Positions 34,094 to 45,727 of a DNA stretch of 64,000 nucleotides are shown piece by piece. How positions within the stretch are numbered: the stretch's first letter is position 1; every line of letters starts with the position of its first letter. The stretch is from NCBI GenBank assembly GCA_003313425.1, contig NHZP01000076.1, positions 150,359-214,358 of the forward strand, given 5' to 3'. Made by a program: the position numbers and the translations under genes. The DNA is from Pseudopyrenochaeta lycopersici. Its lineage: Eukaryota; Ascomycota; Dothideomycetes; Pleosporales; Pseudopyrenochaetaceae. Under the pieces are notes generated by a model, which saw only the letters and a list, made by a program, of their open reading frames with translations, searched no databases and was not told the DNA's origin.

Positions 34094-36560
34094 ATATAAT
34101 TTATATAGTATTTATAAAAGAATAGTTAACTAGTTTAAATAAGAAAAAAGAAGAAGAAAGTAAAGTAATTTCATATAAGATATTAGAAAGAGAGTAAATA
34201 ATAGATAGCTGTATTTAATAAGAAAAAGAAGAAAGAGAGTAAAGTAATTTAATATAAGATATTAGAAAGAAAGTTAAGAATAGCTAGCTACTTTAAATAA
34301 TATATAGAATAGCTATAATTAGGTTAATTTTTAGAAAAATTAAGTTTATATATAAGTTTTAGTAGAAAATACTATATAAATAATAACAGTAAGAAGCTAT
34401 AGTATATAAAACTATTCTAGAAATATAGTAGTATAACTTTTATAGTAGTATAATAAAACGTTATTAGAATATAATAGTTAAAAGATAAAAAGAAAAGAAG
34501 AAGAAAAGTATTAGACTTAATAATTAATAATATTATAGTAAAGAATAGTTTTTAAAGTAGAGTAGATAAAATAGTAGTAAAGAAGAATATAGTAAGTAAA
34601 GTAGTAGTAAGTAAAGCAGAAGTAAGTAAAGTAGAAGATAAAATAGTAGTATATAAGATAGTAGGAAGTAAGATAGTAGAAAATAAGATAGTAAGTTAAA
34701 TTATAGCTGAAGTAGTAGTAAGTAAAAGAGTAGATAATATAGTAGTAGGTAATATAGTAGATAAAGTAGTAGATAGGAAAGTAGTAGGTAAAGTTGTTAA
34801 TAAGTAAGTAGGTAAAATAAAAGTAGATAAAGTAGTAGTAAAAGAAGTAAAAGTAAATAATAGGTTAGGAGTATTAATAGGAAAAAAGAAGAGAAAAGTA
34901 AAATAATTAAAATATAGTATAAGGACAAGTAAATAATAAGTAATTATAATTAAAAGAAAGAGGTTAAAAAGAGTAAAGTAATAAAAGATAAGTTAAAAAG
35001 TGCAAAGTAATAAAATAGAGGTTAAAGAAGAATAGATAGTAAGTAAGTAGTGTTACTTAGAAAAAAAAAAGATAGTATAATAATATAAAAGAGTATAGTA
35101 TATAGAGTTATTATAAGTAATAGAGTAGATAGTATAGTAGAAGTAATATTATAAAAGTTTAGAATTTAATAAGAATAAAATAGTAGGAATAGTTTTAAAG
35201 TTAATAAGAATAATAAAAGTAAGTAGTAAGTAGTTAAAGACTAAGTAGTAAATAGTATTATAAAAAAAATAAATGTAAAGTAATATAATATAGTAGAGAA
35301 GAATAGTAAGTTATAAGTAATAGAGTAGGTAGTATAGTAGAAGTAGTAAAATTAAGATTTAGCATTTTAAGAAAATAGGACAGTAGAAATAGTTTTAAAT
35401 TTATTAAGAAATATTATTTAAAGTTAGTATAAGTAGATAGTAGTACGTAGAAAGTAGTTTTATGTTATTAAGGTTAAAAAAAGGAAAGTAATAGAATATA
35501 GTATAAGAGTAGAAAGATAGTAGGTATATAGTTTATAGTTTTAGTTAGTTAAAAAAGAGATTAGTAATTTAATATAGTATAGAAGGAGATAGATAGTAGA
35601 GTTTTAGTTTATAGTTTTATAGAGTTAAGAGTTAAGAAAACAAAGTAATAGTATAGAAGTAATAGTATAGAAGTAATAGTATAGAAGTAATAGTATAGAA
35701 GTAATAGTATAGAAGTAGATAAATAGTAAGGTTTTCGTAAGTAGTATTATAGAGAAAAGAAAAAGAAGAGTAAAGTAATTATATAAAGTATTAAGGGAGA
35801 TAAATAGTAGAGATTCGCTAAGTAGTTTTATAGGAGTAAGAAAGAAGAGAGTAAAGTAATATAATATAGTATAGAGAGAGAAAGATAGTAGAGATTTACT
35901 AACTGCTTTTATAGAGTTATAAAAGAAGAGAGTAAAGTAATATAAGATAGTATAGAGAGAGTAAAGTAGTAGGGGTTCGGTAACTAGTTTTATAGGGTAA
36001 GGAAGGGGGGAGTAAAGTAATAAGGTATAGTATAAAGAGGGAAAGATAGCAGAGATTCGCTAACGGCTTTTATAGAGAGAGAAAGATAGTAGGGATTTAC
36101 TAACTAGTTTTATAGAGAGAGAAAGATAGTAGGAATTTAGTAACTAGTTTTATAGAGTTAAGAAAGAAGATAGTAAAGTAATATAATATAGTATAGAGAG
36201 AGAAAGATAGTTAGGTTTTGGTAACTAGTTTTATAGAGAGAGAAAGATAGTAGGGATTTCGTAACTGGTTTTATAAGGGTAAGAAAGAGGAAAGTAAAGC
36301 GATAGGATATAGTTTTATAGAGGTAAGAGTTAGGAGAGCGAAGCGATAGGATATAGTATAGAGGGCGAAAGATAGTAGGGATTTAGTAACCGGTTTTATA
36401 AGGATATAAAGAGGAGAGCAAAGTAATACAATATAGTATAGAGAGTAGAAGGAAGTAGGGATTGGCTAACCAGTTTTATATAGTTATAAAAGAGGAGAGT
36501 AAAGTAATATAATATAGTATAGAGGGAGAAAGATAGTAGGGATTCGCTAACCGCTCTGCC
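34094..36560 (+). repeat. cytosine-poor 3' tail of helicase copy 1
   Basis: About 2.5 kb of A/G/T-rich sequence with very little C on the plus strand (often 0-2 per 60 bases) although G is common. The first 1.9 kb aligns closely with 49921-51500 and with 62690-64000. The last kilobase is an imperfect array of roughly 70-90-bp units containing GAAAGATAGTAGGGATT, CGCTAAC and TTTTATAG. Near 35650-35710 a 14-bp unit, AGTAATAGTATAGA, repeats five times. No coding capacity. Confidence 0.8.
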
Positions 36561-36960
36561 ATTATTCTACGAACAAAGACAGTATATTTATTCGCTTTGC
36601 CTATGTAAAATTTAGCGTGGGCACGGACACTCAAGTATATTTGTTCGCTTTTTTAGAGTTAATTTGTTCGCTATTCCCAGGGTTAATAATTAATGCAACG
36701 CTTACAGAACGTGCACGAAGTATATCTAAATTATATGTTAGATTTCTAGAGTAAACAGAGATACATTAGGTAAGTAGAATATAGATGAAGTTTAGGTACC
36801 GAAGTTCGCGATGTTGGGAGACACTATCAATAAGATCTGTAGCACGACAAAGGAAGTTAAGCGTAGGTCTAAGTCTAACATTTACTCTAGAGGATAGAAT
36901 AATTTAAGCAAAGTTAGCTGGCGCAACTAAGGAGCTAGAGTAGGACTCTTCAGCGAAGCA
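36561..36960. other. intergenic between tail 1 and minus-strand relic
   Basis: Holds three copies of a motif like ATTTGTTCGCT (36585, 36639 and 36660 regions). No gene is seen. Confidence 0.4.
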
Positions 36961-38640
36961 TAAGCTTGCGATTCCTCAACGCCGCCGTTAACGCTGTCGT
37001 CGTCTTCGCTGTCTTAAATTTCTTCCACCTCGTAGATTGTTGCTAGCGCCTCTGCCTTAATGCTCAGCGTCTTCTTCTCACTAATAGGCCCGCTAGCAAT
37101 TCCCTCTAGCCCCAACCAGCTCTTAAGCGCCTTGCTAGCAGCGCAGATGTCTAGGTACACCTTTTTTACTAACTTAATCTAGACATGTAACTAGCCTACA
37201 CAAAAGGTCCGTTCAATCTACCAATTAGCAATCTCGCTGTATAGTATCAGGGTTAGAATGCCCCAGCCTAACTCCTGAATAATTAAGTACTAGCGCATTG
37301 CTTGCCCTAAACGTTATCTAAACACTAGCTTAGCCTTCTCAGTAGCATTAGGGTTAACTAGTTCTAACAGCGCTGCAATTACCTTAGTGCGGACAGGACC
37401 TTTTCTGTACCGATTTCGCGTCCTGTTATTGCTAGAGATAAAGTCGTTATGCCAGATCTGCGCCATTTTGTTAGTATATGCTTAGCCTAGGAGAGCAGAT
37501 GCCTATCGAGACTCAATATAGACAGCTGCTAGCTCTTCCTCGTACCGTGTGCACATGTTCCAGGCGAAGCAGAAGTCTCTATCAGCATCGTCGCGCACAT
37601 CTAGTAGTTATAAGCGCTTTACACCCACATAACTCTTACTCTAGCTGCCAGCGAGCTCGCCACCGCTCCTAAAGGGTAAGCCGCGCTCTCGCTAAGCTTA
37701 CAGGAACTAACTAGCATAGTACTGAGAGGCGTAGTTTCCAAGCACGCGCGCTTTCTCTAGAAGGCTACAAGCTGTAAGGTAGAGTATTTAGGTAGAGCTG
37801 TAGAAGTCCATGCTATCAGAGACAGACTACTTAATAATCCAGGCAACAACCGCCTCGTCCTATTACGCAATAGAGGTGTAGGCAGCCTGCTCTTAAACAG
37901 AAGCCTTGTCGTTAGGTGCTACTAGGCTAAGAGCAAGCCGCTTCTTTGTCTTTAAAATCACGAGTTTCTTACTGCGTTCCCGCTCAGCACGGCGGTTGTT
38001 GTTTGTAACAGTAGTAGTGCGCAGAGGGGGGTCTTCTAGCTGTTTGTCTAATTCGCTGGGCTCTAAGAGATAAGGGCTAGGTAGATGCGTCTCTTTAGTG
38101 TCTATTCGAGCGCGCTTTAGCGAATAGGCTGGCACAGATAGGGGTGGCCGCTTTCTGTATTGCGAGGGTAGAGCAGAGGGCTGTTGCAAAGGGGAAGCAG
38201 AGGGCTGCTGCGCAAATAGCGGCTCTTCTATCCTGTCCTGCGCAAGCGACTCAGCCGCGCAGATAAGGCGATTCCAGGCATCGTCGGATAGAGTGTTATC
38301 AGCGAGCGTCTCTCGCAGCAACTAGATAGCTGACAGCACAGAGTAGGCGATGAAGACAGGCTTGCAGATGCTGGTATTGTTGGGGATCAGCCACCCAGCG
38401 CTGTGCAGGCAGAACAACGTGCTGTGCTGCGAGCCTGAAACCGTAGCCTGGCGAAAAAATAGCTTCTGGTAGTCTTTATTTAGTAGCTCGTACCCGTAGT
38501 TATAGGCAAAATCAGCCTTAATAGCTAGAGGAAAGCTCCAACAGCCGCCGTTAAACTGCTCTGCAGCTTTATTTAATAGAGCTGCCTAGTGCATTTCTAG
38601 TTTTTGTACTAGCAATAAGGTTAAGAGCTGGGTTCTTAAC
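36961..38640 (-). pseudogene. unidentified protein relic, divergent to the second helicase family
   Basis: The minus strand is coding-like from about 38640: EMHQAALLNKAAEQFNGG, then WSFPLAIKADFAYNYGYELL, then STLFCLHSAGWLIPNNTSIC, followed by an open 142-codon stretch (38321-37893) with a basic C-terminal patch, RRAERERSKK and LKTKKR. Further down (37700-36960) the frame is broken by many stops. I do not recognise the family. Its divergent placement about 200 bp from the helicase relic suggests the two were a linked pair in the ancestral repeat. Confidence 0.5.
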
Positions 38641-38835
38641 GCAGGCTATGGGGAAGAGGGTGTAGTATTGCTAGGCTCCTAACGCGTTCGCGCTACGGCA
38701 CCGAAAGTCAGGCCGTGCACAGATATAACACAACACCTTTACCAACCAGCGTTAGCAGAGCTAGAAACGTAATTAAAAGAATGCGTCAATTAATATAGAG
38801 AGGAAAAGCAAACAGACTAACGGACGTGTTACATA

Positions 38836-41800
38836 CAGCCCGCCCGTATACCTCCTGCTCCTTACACTATAGAGACATTCGCGCAGCTGTTTAAACACCT
38901 GCCTAAGCTTCAAGTAGTCGTCTGCAAGCTATGTACCAGCGCTATACTACTAGCGCAGGTTGTTACGCACTTTAAAGAGCGCCACCCTAAGGTAGCAGTT
39001 GCCACGCGGAAGCACCTGGCAGCAATCATACATACGCTGCCTGAGCTTGTGCGGGTTCCAGGAGACGTTCGCGTGCTAAAGCCAGCTAAGGAGCCCATCG
39101 CTAGCCTCAAAATCTAAGAGGACGGGCTGGTATGCTTATTAGAGAGATGTTAGTATACCTGCATCTCAGTGCAAGGCATGCAGAAACACTGCAAGGATGA
39201 GTATGGCTAGGTGAACAAACAAAAGCGAGGGGGGGATATAAGGCAGAAGAGCAAGCATTCGAGCAACTGAATATAGCGAGACAGCTAATCCTGCCAGCGC
39301 CTGTTTAGAGCTGTTAGCTAGCTGGCGTATATTACGGTTAAGACAAGCGTTAGGGGTATAAACTAAGAAGACATCTCCTAGAGAGTTAAGGCAGATCGCC
39401 AGTACTAGCGGGAGAAGTAAGCGGCAGCAGCAGCGCAAGAAAAGATCTAAGAGAGCGTCCGTTCGCAAGCCGATCTGTAGCTAGCATTAACTGAATAGGT
39501 TCCTTACTTAAAGCGCAGCCCTAGGGCAGCGCTTCTGCGCGCTAAACGGCTAGCAGGTAGGGAGGTAGATGCGTATAGTAAAGAAGAAGAGGCATCAGAC
39601 GACACAGGCTTACGCGATGTTTACAAAGCTATGGAGCGGCTAATACGGAAAGCCTTCAACAGCAGCTAGGCGGAGGTTGTAGGCAGGCTTACGCTAGAGA
39701 TTATTGAGCGACGCGAGGCGGGCGCAGAGTTGAACGAGCAGCCCTTCTACGCAAGGCATCGAGTCTGCACGATTAAGAAGTACAGCCAGAAGCTAGTGAG
39801 CATCCTCTGCTACCTGTAGCGCACAAACAGTCAAGCCAACTAGCCGCTATACAAGCTTACCGGCACGCAAGACGCGCTTCTGTAGTTACTCCAGCAACTT
39901 GCGCACTCCGCCGACGCTGCAAAGAAGGGGCGGCTAGAAGAGCGATGTCTGCATCTTTGGATTGCCCTACTCAACCACACGCTGCTAGACGATAAGCACG
40001 AGAGCGCACTGCTAAGCGGGGTGGCTGTCCTCAGCCTTAAGCCTGATCACTACGGCGGTGGGTGGGTTCTAGCGCACGAGTTCTCGCTAACACTGTCCGC
40101 TCTGATCACCACCTTAAAAGCGCTCGTAGTGCATTATGCCTGCTGCTAGCGAGATAAAGCGCTTTAGAAAGACCCTAACACAGCGCCCACTACCTATAAG
40201 CTGGTTAGGGACATAGCTAAACAGTTTATAACGCTGTCTGACTTTAAAGGCACGCCTAGTCCCATAAATTAAATGCTGCGCTTACGTACGCTAGCTAGAA
40301 CACAGGCAAGGCGACGCAACACTCCCGGCATCGTGTCGTGGGATAGAGACCGTCTTCTTATTAATAAGCAGAGCTTTTCGCTAGCCGACCTCCAGTCTAT
40401 AGTTAAGGGGCTGTGCAAGACAGCGCGAATACAGTTACTTAGGGACGTCCTACTCTTAGATCTAGACGACACGGACTACGTGCGGCCTGGGAGCACCACG
40501 CTTCCAGAGGTGTCTGTAGACAAACTCGTTAACTAGCCAGCCAAGCTAGCTACGGGCTAGAGCTTTCTAAAGCACCCTAGCAACTAACTAGACAGGTAGT
40601 AAGACTGGCTTCTAGACCAGGTATTAGAGGAGGCCCTGCTACGGGAGAGATTTATCTATAGGATAGACAGCATGCAGCAGCTAAAGCGGACGCTATAGCG
40701 CAACGACGCTGTAGCTAGATATATAAAGGGTGTGCGTTGATTTAAAGAGAGCCTCTTCACCCTCGTGCACCTCTCTGCTGGTACACCCGCGCGCAGGACA
40801 GAGATCACCTTAATACAGTGCAAGAACAGCGCAGATAGGGCCAGGTGCTAAGGGGTGTTTATAGAAGGTAGTCTAGTATCCTTCACTACTACGTACTATA
40901 AGGGGTACAGCTTTAGCAAGCGTGTTAAGACTATCCACTACTACGTTCCCTAGGAGGTAAGTAAGCTGGTAGTATACTTCCTTAGGCTCAGCCGACTGTT
41001 CATAGACAATCTCTAGATGCTGCACAACAGCGTTACCCGCCCTACTGCTTTCCTCTAGGAGCTAGAACTAGAGGAGCAGTAGGAGGACGAGAGCGACAGC
41101 GAAGAGAGCGACGACAGAGACGAGTACGGCGATACTAACTATAAGAAGGCATAATCAGCCAACCCAGACGGGTACTAGGGTACCGATCGCATACGCCGCG
41201 TCCTGCGCGAGCAGACCTTCTAGTATATGAGCGCCGCCCTCGGCACCTGCGCCTAGCAGCATGCCTACCTGGCTATCTACTGAGAGCTAGCCAAAGATAG
41301 ACAGGCACGCGACTGGCTGGAAGTGCTCTACTAGAACAAAGCGCCTACGACAAGCCATGCGCGAGCGTTGCAGTCGGGTCACAGCCTTTAAACTAAGGAA
41401 GGTAACTACGGCCGCTCTATAATAGAGTCTCCCTTTTAGACCATGGTCGAGCGGGAAGAGTTCCAGCGCGTGAGCATGGACTAGTATCGCGTGCTGGAGT
41501 TTGCCTCCGCCTGGGAGAACGGCCTCATACACCCTGGTGTCCGCGCAGAGATGATAGCGCAGCAAGAGAAGCAGGCGCTCTAGCGCTGGTTATCGCTCGC
41601 GATAGTAGACCTCAAGGTAGAGTTCAGGCGACTCGCCGGGCGGCCGGACGCCAAGTATCGTAGTAAGCAGGAAGAAGGCCTTAGGGCTGTAATGCAGCGA
41701 CGGCTGCGCGTGCTGGTCGTGATGGCTACCGGCACAGGCAAGAGCATGCTGTTTATGCTGCCCGCGTCCATCTCGCCAGGCGGCGTCACCGTTGTCGTTG

Positions 41801-43440
41801 CTCCGTTAAACGCCTTGCGAGACGATCTGCAGGACCGCTGCGACCTGCTTAGCATTCCCTGCGCCAAGTAGGACAGAAGAAGACCGCCTTACTAGGCTTA
41901 AATTATGCTAGTTACTCCAGAGAGCGCAGTTACAAAGGGATTCAGCAGGTTTATCGACGAGAAGCGCATACTACATCAGCTAGATTATATCATAATAGAC
42001 AAGTGCTACGTGCTGCTAGAGTCGACGGAGGACTAGCGGCCAGACATCCTCAAGATAACGGAGATGGCGGAGAAGGGGACGCAGGTTGTCTACCTGACTG
42101 CGACCTTGCCGCCAACGCTGCAGCCCGCCTTCTTCTAGACCGCAGGGCTCGATGCCCAGACTATAACTATATGCCGCGACGAACGCACTACGCGGGCGAA
42201 CATTACGTACTAGGTGCTAGAGTATACACAAGGCACGCTAGATAAGGCACTTATTAAGCTTATAGCTGCGAAGAGGAGGAAGTACAGACTAGAGGCGCAG
42301 ATCATCGTCTATTATCTAACGGTGGACGAGACTAAGCGGCTTACAAAGCTTCTGTAGTACTCTGCCTACTACTACTAGATAGATACAGACAAGGAGAAGG
42401 CACGCATAGTGCGAAGCTTTACCTTAGGCGTAGAGAAGCTCTGCACAGCTACTAACATGCTAGGCCTTAGGCTTAACGCTGCAGGCGTCCGGGTGGTGAT
42501 CTACGTTGCTATGTGTCTCTTATTGCTCTAATATGTGCAAGAGAGCGGCCGGGCTAGGCGAACAGGGCTAGGCAGCGAGTTAATTATTCTGAGAGCGTGC
42601 TATCTAATAAAAGAGGGGAGGGTAAAGAAGGCGCTCAGCTACAAGTTAGAGCGCCCTGCGAAGAAGTTCCTAACTACTAAATCGTGCCGGAGAATTGCAA
42701 TAGACAGGCATATAGACGGCAGACGGAATAGGCAGCAATGCGAGATAGGAGAGTCAAAGTGTAATCTATGCGAGCAACACCCCCGCGGTACCAAGCGGCA
42801 AGGCGTCAAAGAAGAGCGGGAAGAGCCAGAGGCAACGCATGCTGATACCGCAGCAGCTGCAGCAGAGGAGCAGCGCAGAGAGCTTAAGCAAGCTATGGCC
42901 GTAGAAGAGCAGAGAATCAAGATCCAGCAGCAGCGAAGGACAGAGTAAGTAATATACAAGCTAGAGCGGCTAGAGCAGCACTTTCAGCGCTAGAGCAACG
43001 CGTGCGCCATCTGCATGGTTACTCAAGCGGACCCAGCGCGCCACAATTAGAAGGATTATTCAAAGGCTAACAAAGCGCAGATTAAGTTAATGGAAGCTAA
43101 GGTCAAATCTATACACTATGTAAAGTGGGAGAAGTATGCACGGTGTTACTATTACTAGGCGCCGCAAGCCATCTACAATAAGTAGGAGGAGATAAGTGCA
43201 CAGGGTGTATTTAAGACACGAGGGATGAGTTTTCCTTGCTAGTATAGCAGGGTGCTTCAGCAAGCAGTAGCTGCGCTGCTTACCTTTTAGCAACTGACGT
43301 GCACGCTATAGCTAGAGCAGCAGATACAAGACGCCGCGATTATGCACGGCAGCAATAAGGCCCGGCTTTACAAGTGGCTTAGACTAAAGATTAAGATAGG
43401 CCAGAGAGACGCAAGCTAGATGTACTGTTTTTTATATGCT
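38836..43440 (+). pseudogene. OrsD-recombinase-like-RecQ helicase, second family (RIP-degraded)
   Basis: One plus-strand frame extends over about 1,530 codons with many TAG/TAA stops. N-terminal CKLCTSAILL...HFKERHP and CISVQGMQKHCKDEYG are OrsD-type zinc-finger segments. The central block has TPARRTEI (40786-40806), TYYKGYSF (about 40890) and SGHS..T....YGRS (about 41373-41415), the order seen in tyrosine recombinases. The RecQ-like part has P-loop ATGTGKSMLFMLPA near 41728, IIIDKCYVLLES near 41990 (a DECH box changed to DKCY), YLTATLPP at 42090 and VQESGRARRTGLG at 42535. The C-terminus has CNLCEQ and CAICM. It is clearly distinct in sequence from the 29-kb and 44-kb copies. Dead. Confidence 0.85.
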
Positions 43441-43489
43441 TAGGAGGAGGGGCATGTGCACTTATATAAAGCAGACTAAGAAAGCTCTA

Positions 43490-43960
43490 CTCTATATAAC
43501 CCTAACCCTAAACCTTAGGTTAGGATTAGGAAAAGGGTATTATAGACTAACTTACGGCTGGGTTAGAAGTTAGAATAGTAGAAACTAACTTGCGTCCTTA
43601 TTAGATTAGAAGTTAGAAACGAGTTAGTTAGGTAGTATACAGAGCAATAATATGTGTTAGGTGTTTATAGTATTTATAGCATATGTTAAAGGAACCAGCA
43701 GCTTAGTAGAGGAGGGAGGGTAGACTAGATTACCTACTAGAGAACAGGAGAGTACGACTAGAGACTAACTTTTACTTAATAGTTAAGTAAAAGTTAGAAT
43801 ATATAAAACAGACACAAGAGGTTCCCCTAACTCGTAGAAGTCCCCTAACCCGTAGAAGGCCCCTTAACCTATAGAAGACCGCCTAACCCGTAAAAGTCCC
43901 CTAACCCGTGAAATACCCCCTAACCTGTAGAAGACCCCCTTAACCCGTGCAGGAGAGGCA
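43490..43960. repeat. telomere-like tract and 19-bp minisatellite
   Basis: At 43498 AACCCTAACCCTAAACC is followed by TTAGGTTAGGATTAGG, so C-rich and G-rich telomere-like strands meet head to head. At about 43815-43950 six or seven units of CCCCTAACCCGTAGAAG (17-20 bp) repeat imperfectly. Both lie at the 3' end of the second-family helicase relic. Confidence 0.75.
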
Positions 43961-44567
43961 TATTAGAAAAAAGAGGAGAAAAATAGTATAGTACAAGAAT
44001 ACAGCAGAACCTATATAAAAGTGTAAAGAGCGATGTTAAAGGAAATAGAGTAGGTAGTTAGCCTGTTAGTGTAGAACGCAGAGCGTAATAGAGAGGTTGG
44101 TAGTAGGCCGTCTAGTGCAGGAAAAGAAGCTGAGCGCAGCAGGATAAAAGAATAAGGGCAAGGAAGAAAGGGTAAGTAGAGGGCCTGTTAGGTGTTATAA
44201 CGAGAAGAGAGGGCGGCCGTAAAGCGTAGAAGAAAGGGGAGGCAGCATAAAGTTCTGTTTAGATTAGAACTAAAATTAGAAAGATAACACTAACCCGGTC
44301 TATAGAAGAAGAAGAGAGATACGCGTAAGGTGTTACACTAGCCATATGGACGCGCTCAACTTTAGCGTCAACGCCATAGTTGAATAATCGCTAATTAGCT
44401 GCAGCCCTACGCACGTACCACCGCGCCGGCATAGTTAAGCGAACATCAACACCATAGTTGAGTGATAACTCTACTACCCCCCCTAAGCCCCCTCTTTACA
44501 AACCTACAAATAGCAGCTTATATACGCAAAAGACAGAAATATATATAGCTATATATATATAATATAT
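43961..44567. other. upstream flank of helicase copy 2
   Basis: Contains related short segments CAACGCCATAGTTGA (about 44369) and CAACACCATAGTTGA (about 44447), each with a small inverted repeat CAAC...GTTG, and an alternating TATATA run (44541-44566) directly before the first ATG that could serve as a TATA element. No gene seen. Confidence 0.45.
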
Positions 44568-44844
44568 ATGCAAGATCAAAGAGGAGAACAAGGCAGAAAT
44601 AGCGCGATCTTCGCGCGATTTCTAGCCTATAGGGTGCTCATTTGCCGCGAGCATCGCTACGCCGTCTATAGCCTTGATAGGCACCTTAAGGAGCACCATA
44701 GCATGCATGCAGCAGCGCAGAGAGCGCAGCTCGCCTTGTACGAGGATTTTGCGCTCCTTGCGCCAGCAGAGGTGGCCCAGCCAGCGCCCTATAGCAGCCC
44801 TATTGAGGCGCTCGGGCCAGCGCAGGACGGGTTCCTCTGCCTCT

Positions 44845-44884
<40 letters not shown>

Positions 44885-45675
44885 CAGTAGCGTCTGTAGC
44901 AGCAGCAGCAGCAGTAACAGCAGTAGCGTCTGTAGCTTTATTAGTACAAGCCGCGCGAAGATGCAGCAGCATATTAATCAGCAACATAGCGTTAAGCTTA
45001 TGCGCTGGTCGTCTGCCTCAGCTGCCTTGTATCAGGAGCAGGTGACGCAGCTATAGAAGGCTGTTAAGGTACAGACCTTCTTCCGCGAGCGGCGCTACGT
45101 TCGCTATTTTATTGTACAGGAGGAGGAGGAGGAGGAGGAGCAGGAGGAGGAGGAGGCAGCTGAGCAGCAGGCGCAGGCAGAACAGCAGCAGGCAGGGCAG
45201 CAGCAGGCACGGCAGCAGCAGGCAGGGCGACAGCAGACAGAGCAGCAACAGCAGCAGGAGGCGCTAGCTCATCTCACGTTAAGCTGGCAGGCCCTTAAGC
45301 GCGACGATAGCGAGGCCATGGATCGCATCGCAGAGGAGACGGCCGCCAAGGACCGTACAGGCTGGATTAAGAGGACGCGCTGGGAGGAGCACCTGCAGGC
45401 CTATCCTAACTGGAGGCTGCTAGCCCACGCGATCCGGCTGCCAGGCGACAACGAGCCTGCGCTGCAGCAGCTGGTAGCCGCAGTAGAGCAGCTGGTAGAG
45501 CAGGCGGTACAGGGCCTTAGCACGCTTGCGATTGATACGCTGCGCTGGCTGCGTAGTGCCAAGGCGCATGAGCCTGACGTACGGCTGCTGGCTAAGATGC
45601 AGAATAAGGAGAGCCAGCAGCGCGCGGCCAGGCTGTGGGCTCGTCTGCTCTGCTACTGCCTGCGCCTAGTCGCTA

Positions 45676-45679
45676 TAGA

Positions 45680-45725
<46 letters not shown>
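45676..45725 (+). repeat. CAG trinucleotide run
   Basis: About 16 CAG units encode poly-Gln inside copy 2 of the helicase gene. Copy 1 has a Glu/Lys-rich stretch at this place. Further CAG runs occur at 44846-44930 (serine frame) and 46410-46436. Confidence 0.9.

Positions 45726-45727
<2 letters not shown>

Noticed and set aside
38836..43440. Possible captain (DUF3435-type) recombinase of a Starship giant element.
   Set aside because: The recombinase-like motifs sit inside an OrsD-helicase protein, and no separate captain gene or cargo boundary is visible.
44849..44930. CAG runs as a possible separate coding or RNA gene.
   Set aside because: They are low-complexity parts of the large helicase frame and are read there as Ser.
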